Shown in pieces: positions 1 to 12,505 of a stretch of DNA of 64,000 nt. Below the pieces are notes generated by a model. The model saw nothing but the letters and a program-made list of their open reading frames with translations. It ran no database searches and was not told the origin of the DNA. The stretch spans positions 124,001 to 188,000 of the forward strand of contig NC_064046.1 in NCBI RefSeq assembly GCF_932526225.1, written 5' to 3'. Numbering within the stretch: the stretch's first letter is position 1; every line of letters begins with the position of its first letter. The position numbers and the translations under genes are program-made. Source of the stretch: Nematostella vectensis. Its lineage: Eukaryota > Cnidaria > Anthozoa > Actiniaria > Edwardsiidae.

Positions 1-3000
1 AGTAGTAGCAGCAGCAGCGGTGAGAGCGAAGCATCATCCCCCGTCCCTACCCCCAAAGGGCTCTTCGACCTCCTGCACGAGGAGCAGTCGAGCGCCGAAG
101 CCCCAAGTTACCAGGATGCCACGCCCGACCTGTCCTCGAACGACGATGAGATTAGTTTTGTAGGGACTGGTAACTTTCAAGAGTCCAATAACAACGAGCG
201 AACAGTCAATACCGGGGTTTCCAGAAAGAAGCGGAATCTGGACCAGCTTGTCCAGGAAGATTCCAGGAACTCGGAATATGGGCATGCCCCAGATGATACA
301 ACCCAGCGAGGCAAGCACAATTTGGACCAGCGCCAGAATACCATGGCGGATTCTGGCTTCCTGGAAAGATCTCTGGTCAGCGGAGAGAAAGGTGGTCTCG
401 ACATGGGTACTTCTAGCGGTGGCACGTGTTACGTGAACGTGTTCACAGGAAGATGCAGCGATGGCGACGTCACGCCTGCCCTGGTATCAGAACACGAAGC
501 GGACTTCCAGTCACACGGCACCATCAATCAGTGGCTTGTCGACGACCTGCCGCAAAGACCTCAGAAGAGACGAAAAACCGCCAAGCAGACAACTCTGACC
601 AGCTCCGTAGCGAATAGATCTCTAAGCGGCACACATGGGACGAGTTCCCATTCGTCAAGTAGTTTTCACGGGGCGAGTAGTCAACCGGCGGGTAGTTTAT
701 CTGTGAATGCCCGGTCGTCCAGTAGTTCTCATGTAACCGGGCCAGTCTCCCAATCGCAAGCTTCGCGAAGGAACAGACCGCTTTTCAGCAGTGGCAACCC
801 GCCAAGACGGAACTCGCTATCGAGACAAACCCGCCTCGAAGTGAACAGAACGCCAAGCCCCACCTTTAGTGAGCCCCACGCAGGCGCAGCACCACCGAGA
901 TCGCGTCCCACGGACCATGCCGCACCAGCCCCCACTGTCGTGGAACCCACAGGCCCGCCGCCTATAAGAATAAGCGTGGAGGTGCAGGGGAAAACGTTCC
1001 TGATTCCTTGTCCACAGCAGAGTGGGGAGGAGGCCAAGACCATCGCGTGGCTAGCTGAACAGGTACACGCGGGGAAGGGTATATCTCACATCTCTAGCTC
1101 AACATAGAGAGGGGAGGGGATATCTCGCGTGACTACTTAACAGAGGGAGGGGAGGGGATATCTCGCGTGGCTACTTAACAGAGGGAGGGAAGGGAAGGGA
1201 AGGGGATATCTCGCGTGGCTACTTAACAGAGGGAGGGGAGGGGATATCTCACGTGGCTACTTAACAGAGGGAGGGGAGGGGAGAGGAGGGGAGAGGAGGG
1301 GATATCTCGCGTGGCTACTCAACAGAGGGAGGGGAGGGGATATCTCACGTGGCTACTCAACAGGGGGAGAGGAGGGGATATCTCATGTGGCTACTTAACA
1401 GAGGGAGGAGAGGGGATATCTTACGTGGCTACTTAACAGAGGGAGGAGAGGGGATATCTCACGTGGCTACTCAACAGAGGGAGGGGAGGCGAGGGGATAT
1501 CTCGCGTGGCTACTTAACAGAGGGAGGGGATATCTCACATGGCTACTTAACAGAGGGAGGGGAGGGGATATCTCGCGTGACTACTTAATAGAGGGAGGGG
1601 AGGAGATATCTCACGTGGCTACTTAACAGAGGGAGGGGAGGGGATATCTCACGTGGCTAGCTAAACATATTAGCCTACTGATTAGCCCACAGAACGCTTC
1701 ATGTAGAAGCTATCAGAAGATTTCACCACATTGGATTAATGCACCACAGACAAAACAATGGAAAACAAAACAATAGAACGAAAATACATTCGAATAATGA
1801 GGTAATCCAGCCAATCCTGTTAGCCTTACGAGCGGGTTTCTACACTTCTCCACAGAACTGAATTGTTTTGTTGCAGCAAAATTATAAACGTTGTGATATA
1901 ATGTTGGGTAAGTTTTTCTTGTGAAAGGGAAGGCGCCTTTAATAGATTGTAGTCCGGGATTTTTAAAATAGGTTGTTTTTTAACTGGATTCTGCCTTGAG
2001 TTATAACGGGGGCTTATTTACTGTTGTATGTCACACTTACTCATTTCTGGGTCATGTAGGCGTCTCTGCGCTACTTTTCTGCGCATGGCCTGCGTCCCGT
2101 GATCTCGCTGCAGACGCGCGAGGGAGCTTCCCTGTCAGCAGACGATAGAATAACGGACGTCGTCTCCAACAACGAGAAGGTGGTCGCTCAACTCGACGCC
2201 TGGGACCTGCCACCGCTAGAGGAACGCTATAGCACAGCGTGTCTCAGCACTAACACAGGTAACCCACACTACCAGATTTCGTGTCTTTGCACCAACACAG
2301 GTAACCCGCGCTACCTGACAGCGTCTCTCAATACCAACACAGGTAGCCCACGCTACCAGGCAGCGTTTCTTAGTACCAACACATGTAACCCACGCTACCA
2401 GGCAGCGTCTCAGTACCAACACAGGTAGCCCACGCTACCAGGCAGCGTGTCTCAGTACCAACACAGGTAACCCACGCTACCTGACAGCGTCTCTCAGTAC
2501 CAACACAGGTAGCCCACGCTACCAGGCAGCGTTTCTCAGTACCAACACAGGTAACCCACGCTACGAAACAGCGTCTCTCATTACCAATACAGGTAACACA
2601 CGCTACGTGACAGCGTGTCTCAGTACCAAACAGGTAGCCCACGCTACGTGACAGCGTGTCTCAGTACCAAACAGGTAACCCACGCTACGAAACAACGTGT
2701 CTCAGTACCAAACAGGTAGCCCACGCTACGAGACAGCCTGTCTTAGCCGGACACAGGTAATCCACACTGGATATCTCACGTGGCTACTTAACAGAGGGAG
2801 GGGAGGGGATATCTCGCGTGGCTACTTAACAGAGGGAGGAGAGGGGATATCTCGCGTGGCTACTTAACAGAGGGAGGAGAGGGGATATCTCACGTGGCTA
2901 CTTAACAGAGGGAGGGGAGGGGATATCTCACGTGGCTACTTAACAGAGGGAGGAGAGGGGATATCTCGCGTGGCTACTTAACAGAGGGAGGAGAGGGGAT

Positions 3001-6000
3001 ATCTCACGTGGCTACTTAACAGAGGGAAGAGAGGGGATATCTCACGTGGCTACTCAACAGAGGGAGGGGAGGGGATATCTCACGTGGCTACTTAACAGAG
3101 GGAGGAGAGGGGATATCTCACGTGGCTACTTAACAGAGGGAGGGGAGGGGATATCTCACGTGGCTACTTAACAGGGGGAGGGGAGGGGAGGGGATATATC
3201 ACGTGGCTACTTAACAGAGGGAGGGAAGGGGATATCTCACGTGGCTACTTAACAGAGGGAGGGGAGGGGATATCTCGCGTGGCTACGTAACAGAGGGAGG
3301 AGAGGGGATATCTCACGTGGCTACTTAACAGAGGGAGGGGAGGGGATATCTCACGTGGCTACTTAACAGAGGGAGGAGAGGGGATATCTCGCGTGGCTAC
3401 CTAACAGAGGGAGGAGAGGGGATATCTCACGTGGCTACTTAACAGAGGGAGAAGAGGGGATATCTCGCGTGGCTACTCAACAGAGGGAGGGGAGGGTGTG
3501 GGACAGCCTGTCTTAGCCGGACACAGGCAACCCACACTGTTAGACAACATGGAAATGCGTGCTTTCTCACACTTGGTATATTGCTTATGGTATGTTACCC
3601 TCACTCTGCTATCTTTCATTTTGCATCATTTCCCCTCGCTTATTTCCCATGAAGCCGTGCGGCCAAAAATATCCAAACTACTACAGGACCCCCAGCAGTC
3701 TGTGCTCGATTTCACCAACATGGCGCTTAGGTCACGTGACATGCTACCGCTGGGCAGAACACTGCAGTGCCACGACCGACTTGTCAAACTACTGCTTCCC
3801 GGCAACAGAATAGGTATGCCGTGACACCGTAACGGGTATGGCGTGACACCATGACGGGTGTGGTGTGACGCCGTGACGGGAATGGCGTGACACCGTGACG
3901 TGTGTGGTGTGACGCCGTGACGGGTGTGGTGTGACTATATGTTGTGACAATGTGTTGTTCTTATTTTTTGTTCCTATCCGCCTTATGCTTCGCGCGGCGA
4001 AATGCAGATCCACTAGCGTGAATCACATTTTTTTAGCAAATTCCATGGTTTGTATGGTGTGAGGTGTGTAGCTAGCTGTGATGGGCGCGAGTAATAGAGC
4101 GATACAGAATTGGAGTTTTACTGATGACATCTGTTTATTTTATGTACATGATTTTGAAGGGAGGGATAGAGGAATGGTTGTTATGCGTTTTTTTTTATTT
4201 TTGATTCTTTGTTTCTTATTAACAAGATGTAAACACGCGCTTTCCGCCCTTTCAGGGGACAATGGCCTACAGCATCTATCCCAGGCCCTCTCGACATGTC
4301 CTAACCTAGCGGTGCTCAGTCTCCGGGCAAACGGTATCTCTCAGCACGGGCTAGGTTACCTAGCAAGTGTGCTCACGCAGCCGGCCGCTGATCATCTGGT
4401 AAGCATTTACTGGCTCACGCCCATCTTTGCAATAGAAGACCTCAGTGCAAGCGCGGCGAGCATCGGGGCTCATGATTTTGTACAATATTTCTAGCGGCCT
4501 CGATTAAGATTTTCTGCTACTTCCTCGTCTATTCAGTTGCGGCTGACTTAACGTTCTCGTTTTTTGCCAAGTTTTTGGAAATTGACTTCCCTTAATGTAA
4601 ACCCTTATCTGATAACAGAAATATCCAGATAACAGAAAAATCGCCCCCTAGTCGTTTCTCTGTTGGTTGTGCCGGATGCAACATGCACTAAACAATGAGC
4701 TGTTAATAATGGCTTTCTTTGTAATTTCTGCATCGAGTACAACAATGAAAAGGGCGAAAGCCTAGATCGCTTTTGTTGAGTTTAACGCCATTGCGAACAG
4801 AAAAAGGGACAGAGGGAAGAAAACAGTACGAATATCGACTTCTAAACTGAAATGATTCGGTGCAACGTATAAAATTGCCTTCATAAATTATTTTATTTAT
4901 TTTTAGCCGAACAATTTGACGCTGCAGAAGCTTGAAGATCTTGATTTGGCGTTCAACCACTTGAGTAACCACGCCTTCAGTTCCCTCGTCCCAGTCCTCG
5001 GGGCTTGCTCGCAGCTCATCAGTCTAGACCTGACCTCTTGTTCGCTTACTACGCCCTTCTCGCCTTCATTCGCTGAGGCTCTTAAAGGTGTGTCGACTCA
5101 AAAGGATCCAGGTTGGATTTACTTTATGTGTGGAAGAAAATGGTTCAGTCATTTTACGCCAAATAATACCAGCCCGCATCAAATTCGCAATATACAAATC
5201 TCGGCAGGTTTCACGTTTATGTGTTGGCTAATTACATATTAAAAGTCTCCCATAATTGGAGCTCGGTAACGTCTCTAAAAGATGAAAACCTCTAAGCGAT
5301 GGAAGGTTTTCCTTTGTCAACTACTTTGTTTGATTCGATACCAGCCCTTCTCATCTTATCGCGTGTTTTCCTTCAGCCTCCAAGCTGCGTACACTTTCCC
5401 TGGCCCACAATGCATTGGGGTCGGGTGGCATTCAAGACACCATCGGTACCCTCCCTCGCCACGCCCACAAGCTTGACCTGTCATGCGTTATGACTGCTGA
5501 CCCTGATTTAAGTTGGAACGAGGGCGCAGTCGGCAACACGGTACGATTCCACATAATTGAATTTATATCTCTATTTTAGTCAATTTTTATTCTATCTTCT
5601 ATCTTTTTGGTGTCAAAAAAGACGAACCTTTGTTCTGTTTTCACTATTCTGCGAACTCTCTCTGATAATTTCCAACAGGTAAATCGCTGGCTACTGGCTA
5701 TTGCCTTGAAGAGTTTTTCTTGGCCAGCACTGATAGTTGCAAATCTTGGGGTGTCAAAATAGACGAACCTTTTTTCTGTTTTCACTATTCTGCGAACTCT
5801 CTCTGACAATTTCCAAACGGTAAATCGCTGGCTACTGGCTAAAAAAAAAAGATTTTCTCTTGGCCAGCACTGATAGTTGCAAATCACACCAACTCTTCGC
5901 TGTGGAGCGATTTCAAAGCAACAAATGCGTCAGTTTGAATGACGGGTGCCAGACAGCGATTTATCACTTGAACATTATTGACGAGACTTCGTGTTTTCAG

Positions 6001-7359
6001 TTATAGTTTGGGTTTTCAATTCAGTACAAACCTACTTTTTTTTTACGATGCGCTTACTTGCGTACTCCCTTCCCTCCCTCCCCCAGGAGCTGCGCGAACT
6101 GATCTTGCATGGTAATAACCTAGAGATGACTGCCGTGAACTCGTTACTGTCACGCAAGGATGTCACGCAATCCCTGCTCAAGCTCGATCTGAGTGCAAAC
6201 GATATCGGGGATGACTCAGCACTTTCTCTTGTAACGTAAGTCCGATGCAAACGATATCGGGGATGACTCAGCACTTCCTCTTGTAACGTAAGTCTGCAAA
6301 CGATATCGGGGATGACTCAGCACTTTCTCTTGTAACGTAAGTCTGGTGCAAACGATATAGGAGATGACTCAGCACTTCCTCTTGTAACGTAAGTCTGCAA
6401 ACGATATCGTGGATGACTCAGCACTTTCTATTGTAACGTAAGTCTGGTGCAAACGATATAGGGGATGACTCAGCACTTCTATTGTAACGTAAGTTCGATG
6501 CAAACGATATCGGGGATGACTCAGCACTTTCTATTGTAACGTAAGTATATCGGGAATGACTCAGCACTTTCTCTTGTAACGTAAGTCCGATGCAAACGAT
6601 ATAGGGGATGACTCAGCACTTTCTCTTGTAACGTAAGTCTCATGCAAACGATATCGGGGATGACTCAGCACTTTCTCTTGTAACGTAAGTCCGATGCAAA
6701 CGATATAGGGGATGACTCAGCACTTCCCCTTGTAACGTAAGTCCTATGCAAACGATATCGGGGATGACTCGGCACTTCTATTGTAACGTAAGTCCGATGC
6801 AAACGATATCGGGGATGACTCAGCACTTTCTCTTGTAACCTAAGTCTGGTGCAAACGATATCGGGGATGACTCAGCACTTTCTATTGTAACGTAAGTATA
6901 TCGGGGATGACTCAGCACTTTCTCTTGTAACGTAAGTCTGGTGCAAACGATATCGGGGATGACAATCTCAGAGACCGCCTGCTTCTAGACTAATGACACT
7001 TTATATTTCCTAGGTTGATCCAAGAGAGCGCCCTCCTTAAGATCCTTAACCTATCGGGTAACCCCTCCCTGGGTAACACCACCCTTCACGCCATACTCAA
7101 CACCCTGATGGACACGCCTTTGAGCCAGCTGGGCACCCTGGACCTCTCCTCCTGTGGGGTACGCAGCCCCCTTCCTCCTGAGCTGCCGACTGTGCTGAGA
7201 GATGTGCGGAATGCAGGTTGTAGCCTGAACCTCCTTGATTTGTCCGGGAACGCACTTCTTTTGGATGACCGGAAGGCCATGACAGAGGCCTGGGAACTAG
7301 CGGATTCAGTTAGTGTTCTTTCAGGTGCCTTGTGTTTGTTGTTGGTCAAGGATAAATGA
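1..7359 (+). CDS. TONSL: Tonsoku-like protein (TONSL), C-terminal half, 8 exons, 5' end outside window
   Basis: Exons I can join with consistent phase: 1-1062, 2060-2258, 3655-3813, 4256-4398, 4907-5087, 5377-5540, 6087-6235 and 7014-7359 (stop TGA 7357-7359), giving 800 codons. Exon 1 encodes a Ser-rich, acidic linker containing NQWLVDDLPQRPQKRRK, which resembles the conserved WLVDDL segment of TONSL. Exons 1-2 then form a probable ubiquitin-like stretch (IRISVEVQGKTFLIPCP...TIAWLAEQ, joined to ...AQLDAWDLPPLEERY). Exons 3-8 encode leucine-rich repeats (LVKLLLPGNRIG, LAVLSLRANGIS, LEDLDLAFNHLS, LRTLSLAHNALG, LKILNLSGNPSL). In animals TONSL partners MMS22L, reads newly made histone H4 through ankyrin repeats, and promotes recombination at broken forks; the TPR and ankyrin parts would lie upstream of base 1. 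A polyadenylation signal follows about 75 bp after the stop. The last exon ends in LSGALCLLLVKDK, unlike the vertebrate C-terminus, so a further exon spliced from TTCAG|GTGCC near 7325 is possible. Confidence 0.93.
1041..1672 (+). repeat. Minisatellite in TONSL intron 1, ~38-bp units seeded on the exon 1 end
   Basis: About 16 units of roughly 38 bp built on GATATCTCGCGTGGCTACTT and AACAGAGGGAGGGGA. The exon 1 end reads ATCGCGTGGCTAGCTGAACAG|GT, so the unit looks like a drifted copy of the exon/intron junction in which the GT has become AG. The final copy (GTGGCTAGCTAAACA) is closer to the exon. Guanine-rich spacers vary in length between units. Confidence 0.85.
2229..2768 (+). repeat. Minisatellite of ~42 bp spanning the TONSL exon 2 donor
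   Basis: About 12 units of about 42 bp, each of the form CAGCGTGTCTCAGTACCAAC then ACAGGTAACCCACGCTACC. The first unit is the end of exon 2 itself (CTCAGCACTAACACAG|GTAACC, exon end 2258). Later units therefore duplicate the last ~20 exon bases, the donor and the first intron bases. Most keep CAG|GTAACC or CAG|GTAGCC. Confidence 0.88.
2768..3500 (+). repeat. Second block of the exon 1-derived ~38-bp minisatellite, in TONSL intron 2
   Basis: About 19 units of the same GATATCTCACGTGGCTACTT / AACAGAGGGAGG repeat found in intron 1. The block sits downstream of exon 2 and its donor array, and ends at a lone copy of the exon 2 junction repeat (CAGCCTGTCTTAGCCGGACA at about 3505). The two related blocks flanking exon 2 suggest a past duplication or conversion between introns 1 and 2. 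Confidence 0.85.
3807..3943 (+). repeat. Short minisatellite (~22 bp) at the TONSL exon 3 donor
   Basis: Six degenerate units of GTATGCCGTGACACCGTAACGG start exactly at the donor AATAG|GTATGC (exon end 3813). Each unit begins with a G|GTATG- or G|GTGTG-like start, so potential donors are repeated on the intron side. Confidence 0.75.
5607..5886 (+). repeat. Two-copy direct repeat (~140 bp) in TONSL intron 6
   Basis: Two copies of a ~140-bp unit that begins TGTCAAAA(A/T)AGACGAACCTT and ends CACTGATAGTTGCAAATC. They differ by a few substitutions and an A-run. No coding role is visible. Confidence 0.8.
6190..6975 (+). repeat. Minisatellite (~52 bp) spanning the TONSL exon 7 donor
   Basis: About 14 units of GCAAACGATATCGGGGATGA / CTCAGCACTTTCTCTTGTAAC|GTAAGT. 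The first unit is the real end of exon 7 (donor after 6235). Nearly every later copy keeps the consensus donor GTAAGT, so a ladder of possible 5' splice sites lies in intron 7. Reading past the first donor meets TAA at once (ACG TAA), so use of downstream donors would truncate the protein. Confidence 0.92.
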
Positions 7360-7427
7360 ATGAAAATGTAGGATCGTGAAAGGTATATCTGCCTTATGTT
7401 AAGGTATAAAGGTTTCGCCAAGGATCA

Positions 7428-7445
7428 GGGATAAATAAATAAAGA
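7428..7445 (+). terminator. Polyadenylation signal of TONSL
   Basis: Overlapping AATAAA hexamers (GATAAATAAATAAAG) lie about 75 bp after the stop at 7359. This supports 7014-7359 as a terminal exon. Confidence 0.6.
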
Positions 7446-8675
7446 TGCAGACTGCATAGCCTTCCGGTCATCCAGAAGCAATGCGTTCCCAGACAAATCA
7501 ACGATTGTAAAAGGGAAACCTGCCTTATCTAAAAGGCATACGGTTAAAGGTATACTCCTTGAAGGTCTACTTTAAGAGGTGTACTATAAAAAGTTTACTG
7601 TGAAAAGTATAGCTGGGTCGTATTTGACCATCTGGGGACGGAAGATACCTTGTAATGGGTGAACTGAGGGCTTGTGAACCCCTGGTGGACTTGAATAGGG
7701 AACAACCGATTGATAGCAAAAATTAACTCGATTCGATATTCCAGATAAAACGAGAAATCCAGCTGGCGCGAACAGAATCATTCTTTCTCTTCTAAGATAT
7801 CAAGGGATCGGTCCCTTAAATAGTGTGGTCATGTAAGGGGTGTGTCAGATGCAGGCTGATGGCGGGCCCCAGTTAGAAATTTCCTTGATATCATAGCACG
7901 GGTATTGTATGAGCTAGATCAGCTCGAATCGAAGCTAATTAATAAATAACAATTAAGTATGCGTGTTGGAGTATTTTTTTTTTTTTTTTTTTGCACTGAT
8001 CAACTTACCAGCAATTCGTCTGTGCAGTACGTCTGTTTTTTTTTTCGGCTATGTAAAATAAATTTTGCACGTCCAAAGTCAATGCGGTTTTCATCCTGCA
8101 ATATGATATATGAAACTCTAAATATATAACCTTCTATTTAGTTCCCAAACATTAATAAACAGTGGAAAGCATAGCCTGATAATAAACAGTGGAACATTCC
8201 CACAATTCTATTAATTTGACCTTCCATACAAAACAGTTACAGCGGAACCTCGATTTAATTAACCTCTATATAACGAAGTCCTCGGTATAACGATTAATTT
8301 TCTTTTTTCATCCCGGCCGCAAAAATTCCACTAAAACGTTTGGAAAGGAACATCTATATAACAGTCCTCAATGTCTCCTAATATATGAGACGCTTTTTAA
8401 AGGATTCAGGTGACAAGTTTGAAGCTCAAAGGTAGTGCAGGTTGGTGACGTCATACCACACGTTCAATTTCTTGTGATTATCGAGAAGGCTCTCTACTTT
8501 TCCTTCGTCTTACAGAATATTGATTTGTTCCTTGGTGTGCCACCAAAGCGTTGTGATATCAGTTCGGACAATGAAACCTGGGCGATGGGGGCAAACGAAG
8601 TAGTTTTCTCATAGTATGTTCAAAGTTACCGCGTCATTGGCAGGTTTCACACGTAAGACCGTGTGGTAGAACAAA

Positions 8676-8966
8676 TACCTTATTACAATAAATTTTCGCG
8701 ACGTCAAAATTTCGCGATTTGAGATGGCGATATTTCGCGACACTATTTTCGCGATTTTCCTATTTTCGTAAACACCACACCGTACTATGTATGTTTACAC
8801 TACTATGACAAAATAGACAAGGTGTTTCCATAAAGCTTATTAAACGGCCAATATTCTCCCAAATTTTCGCGACACTTAATTTTCGCGTCACTTTATTTTC
8901 GCGAATCTTTTAAAATCGCCAAATTCGTGAAATTAAAGTGACGCGAAAATTAAGTGTAATAAGGTA
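8676..8966. mobile_element. MITE-like inverted-repeat element rich in TTTTCGCG
   Basis: Terminal inverted repeats TACCTTATTACA / TGTAATAAGGTA enclose about 290 bp. The inside is packed with AATTTTCGCGA-type motifs in both orientations, so a transcript could fold back. No coding potential. Confidence 0.75.
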
Positions 8967-9260
8967 CGTCTTACTTGTTTGGTTGGAGCAAAACCTTTAT
9001 TACAGTAGGAAACGTTGGACTTTTCGGTACAGTCCATCGTTTATTAATTCGCTAACCCTCACAGCAGATCAGGTGAATTGAACAATCAACACTTGATGAT
9101 TTTGTCCCTGTCATGGTTTATTTTAGAAAGGAAGTCGCAGCCAAAAATAGTTCAAAGATAAACTGTTGAAGACACAGGAAATTGCTGTCGAGACGGTGCT
9201 TAAATAGCGGTGTTGATAAACATTGACAATCTTTACAGAAGAGACTTCGCTACTTGCTTC

Positions 9261-9439
9261 AATAGGCCATTCCAGCTATAAGCATGCGCGCGCACTCACC
9301 ATGGAAACGTACCTCAACTACCGGCATGCAGCGCGCGCTTCGATTGATGTAAGCTTAAAAAAGCGCGCGCTGCATTCTGGTAGTTGAGGTAGGTTTCTAT
9401 AGTTATGCGCGCGCAAACTTATAGCTGGAATGGCCTATT
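9261..9439. mobile_element. Hairpin MITE-like element, 179 bp
   Basis: An almost complete palindrome: AATAGGCCATTCCAGCTATA at the left and its complement TATAGCTGGAATGGCCTATT at the right. The inner arms CCTCAACTACCGGCATGCAG and CTGCATTCTGGTAGTTGAGG also pair. GCGCGCGC tracts lie in both arms. Confidence 0.85.
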
Positions 9440-12400
9440 CTTTCGATAAAAACACTCTGCCCAGACATGACGGAAAAACATGACTTAACGCTTCAAATAA
9501 GCTCATTTCAGATCTAATAAGGCGGAAAATTTCTCTAAGTACTTAGTGAGCAATAGCAAACAAAATATCAAATGCGACTTTTTTTAAATTGATGCGACTT
9601 TTTGTAAAGTGTCATTGAAATTTGAGCTTTTCGTCCCTGAGCCCATACATAGCGCAAGGATGATCAAGGGAAAAATATATTAAAAAGCAAAAATCTGGGT
9701 ATGTGCATTTCGGCCTCACGTTATTTGTGTTTCAAAAATCAGTCCGGAATACAAGGAACCGATGGCCATTGTAAGAAATTGTGTCTTCTTTCTCTATCTC
9801 GGATCACGAGAGTTTTTTCCGTCATGTCCTCTGCCCACCATCTATATCACTTCCCTGTCTACACATCGCTGAGAATCGTATTACAACGCCAACATTAAAA
9901 GATGGATAATAAAAGATCATGTAAACAGATGTTCAGTGGAGAGATGAGAGGCCTTTTTCCCCAATAAAGAGGGCCCTCTCCTTTAAAGAATGTCGATCGA
10001 CAACCCTTTGTTATTGTTTACAATTGAAAATGCAACGCTTCATTTTAAAGGAAAATTCAGTCAAACAATCATCCACGATTGAAGTCTAATACCTTATAAA
10101 CTATATTCGATGGTAAGTATCTCCGTTGTGTGCTTGAACTGGCCAATATGGAAATGGTTCTTTGTGTGTCTCGGTATTAAGAGGGAGCATAAAATGGCGG
10201 CGTATTGGCCTTCTCTAAACTTGAGTCTTTACAACTTCCTTCTTTCAAGTTAGAATTAGCATTATTCAAGACAAAATTCAATACCCTCCACTTTTCATCA
10301 CAAACTTTATGTTTGCTCTTTCTTGTTCCGCTTTGTTACATTGTTTTAGTACATCCCTCCTCGTGTTGCCTTATACTTCCTGTTCTTATATGACGTCATG
10401 TATGACGTCAAAGAGCGATTGCTGAACATGTGAGGACCACGAAAGTTTCGATCGAGATGTGGAATGAACGAAACGGAAATGAACGAGTTTTGATCCGGAG
10501 AAAAAATGTAACAATAATTTGTTCGAAACGGGCACTTTTACCACCCAGATTAGTATAGTATATCCTTTGAATGTTGACATTCTCTAAATAGCACTTGGGT
10601 GGGACTTGGCGCTTTATGTAATTAACTTAGATAACGAAGAAGAGAAGGTGTACCTTTTTGTTTATTTTAAAGATACTCTATTGCATCGTTAAGAATACTT
10701 TTTCTAAAATCACTTGGTATTTAATGTTTGACACCACATGATAAATGTAGAATGTGAAGAATAGGGGAAAGAATGCGAACCTACTCATTTTATCGAAAGT
10801 TGCACCTTTTTAAGTCTCTGATAGGGGACTTGAGGTAAGAGATCACGTGACCTTTCTGGGTGGCAAATTCAAAACAAAATAATCAAATAAAAAATAAGAA
10901 ATGAATGCAGTCGTCACACCAGAGAACGACAAAAAAATAAAATCTTTAAATGAAACTAAACACTTTCTGACAAAAAAGAATTCTGTCTTTTTTCGTATGC
11001 GCTGAATAAGTTGCGTTTTGTTGCTGTTATTTTGCCGCTAAAAGCCTGAGCGCGCGCTAGTTTGCCGCCAAAACAGTCACGTGATCTCTTAGCGCAAGTC
11101 CGCTATTCCCCGGACTTCTTTGCGAGGCGCACTACACCAACACAATAATTTTAAAAAGTGCTAGTAAAGTTGTTACTTAAGAAATATTTCACCCATCACC
11201 GGACGCTTTTTCTACTAGAGTGGTTTTCAAAAACCCGTGAAATACTATTAAGTTTATTTAGTACTAATACACTGTAATGTCTTTGTTCTCTTTTGTTCTG
11301 GCTTGACTATTACACTTTAACAATTACATTTTGTTGCACGGGATTTGGAATACCTCTAATGACATTATTAGTATTTTTTTTTCTTACAGTAAAAGCAAAA
11401 TTATTCTAAAATATTCCGTATCAAAGATGTAAGATATTCATTGACGTATAGCCCATAAGGAATTTTTATACAAAATTGGAGGCGGATTTAGAAACCTGCT
11501 CTTTTAAGCCTTAATAGTCTCAAGAGGTTTGTTAATCCCACGGCTTACAAAACAAAACATGCAAAAGGCATCCCCCACCCCCTACCCCTTAGGTCATTTA
11601 AAGTCCAATATGAAAAAGGGGGGCGACTGAGTAAATAATAGTTTCTCAATAAAAACTTCCCACACAAGAAATAGTAGAGAAATAGCATTCAGAACAGGTG
11701 AACATTACCTATTGCTCATAAAAGGGTTTCCATTTGGTCGTAGTAAAAACACTTGTTTTTGAGTCATTTAATGATTTTTGTGTGATTATAGCACCGTTTT
11801 ATGCAACTTAGTTATCTAGAAGATCCCGATCGCTACGTGACTCAGCTTAGTGATGTGATGTCAGAGCGTGGTTTAATGTTATAGGTTATATGCGGGTAGG
11901 CAGATGGTGAATCGGTTGAGCTGTTCTTCTCCACGAGGTATTAGCGACAGAGTACTCGGTGTGACGCCAGCCAGACTGTTGAATCTCTCTAGTCTCAAAC
12001 ACACAAGGAGCAATTTAACTGAGAATAATGAGTTTTTTGATTAAAAAAATGACGAGGATCGCGCCCTTCTTCCCTCAGCCCCCCCCCTCCCCTCCCTTTT
12101 CTATTCCCCCTTTTTTTTCTTTGAAAATCGTTCCCGGCCCGAAGCCAAACACACGGGAATGACAGAATCTAAAATGGTGTGTACAAATTATATTAATCAC
12201 AACTTTGAGAGTGAATTCCGAGATTGTGTTAGAAACTATACGCAACGCTATTCGCGATACGCTACTCTATTGTCCCTCCCCCTGATGATTCCTTTACCGC
12301 CCCCTTCCTCTCATCCCCCCCCCCCCCCCTCCTTGTTTATTCATCCCTTTTCAGCGCGTTCGGTTCAATCTATCAGAGTGATGAACGATCTCCCACGGGA

Positions 12401-12505
12401 GTGATTATCAGTCCTAAGCCATCACAACTCAAACAATTTAGCAGACTCAACAAGCTCTCTCTGGTGCTATTTCCTGCGCGTGTCGTCATTTGTTCGGCTC
12501 GTCAT

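Larger units (their letters stand above)
7446..12500. other. Intergenic stretch with MITE-like elements, no gene seen
   Basis: AT-rich DNA without a supportable coding exon. It contains two inverted-repeat elements, listed separately, homopolymer runs, and a short poly-C/poly-T patch near 12080-12330 just upstream of the next gene. Possible distal promoter elements cannot be resolved by eye. Confidence 0.5.

Noticed and set aside
1349-1588. Open frame in the TONSL intron 1 array
   Set aside because: Repeat translation (GYLTEGGEGIS units) inside an intron, out of register with the TONSL frame.
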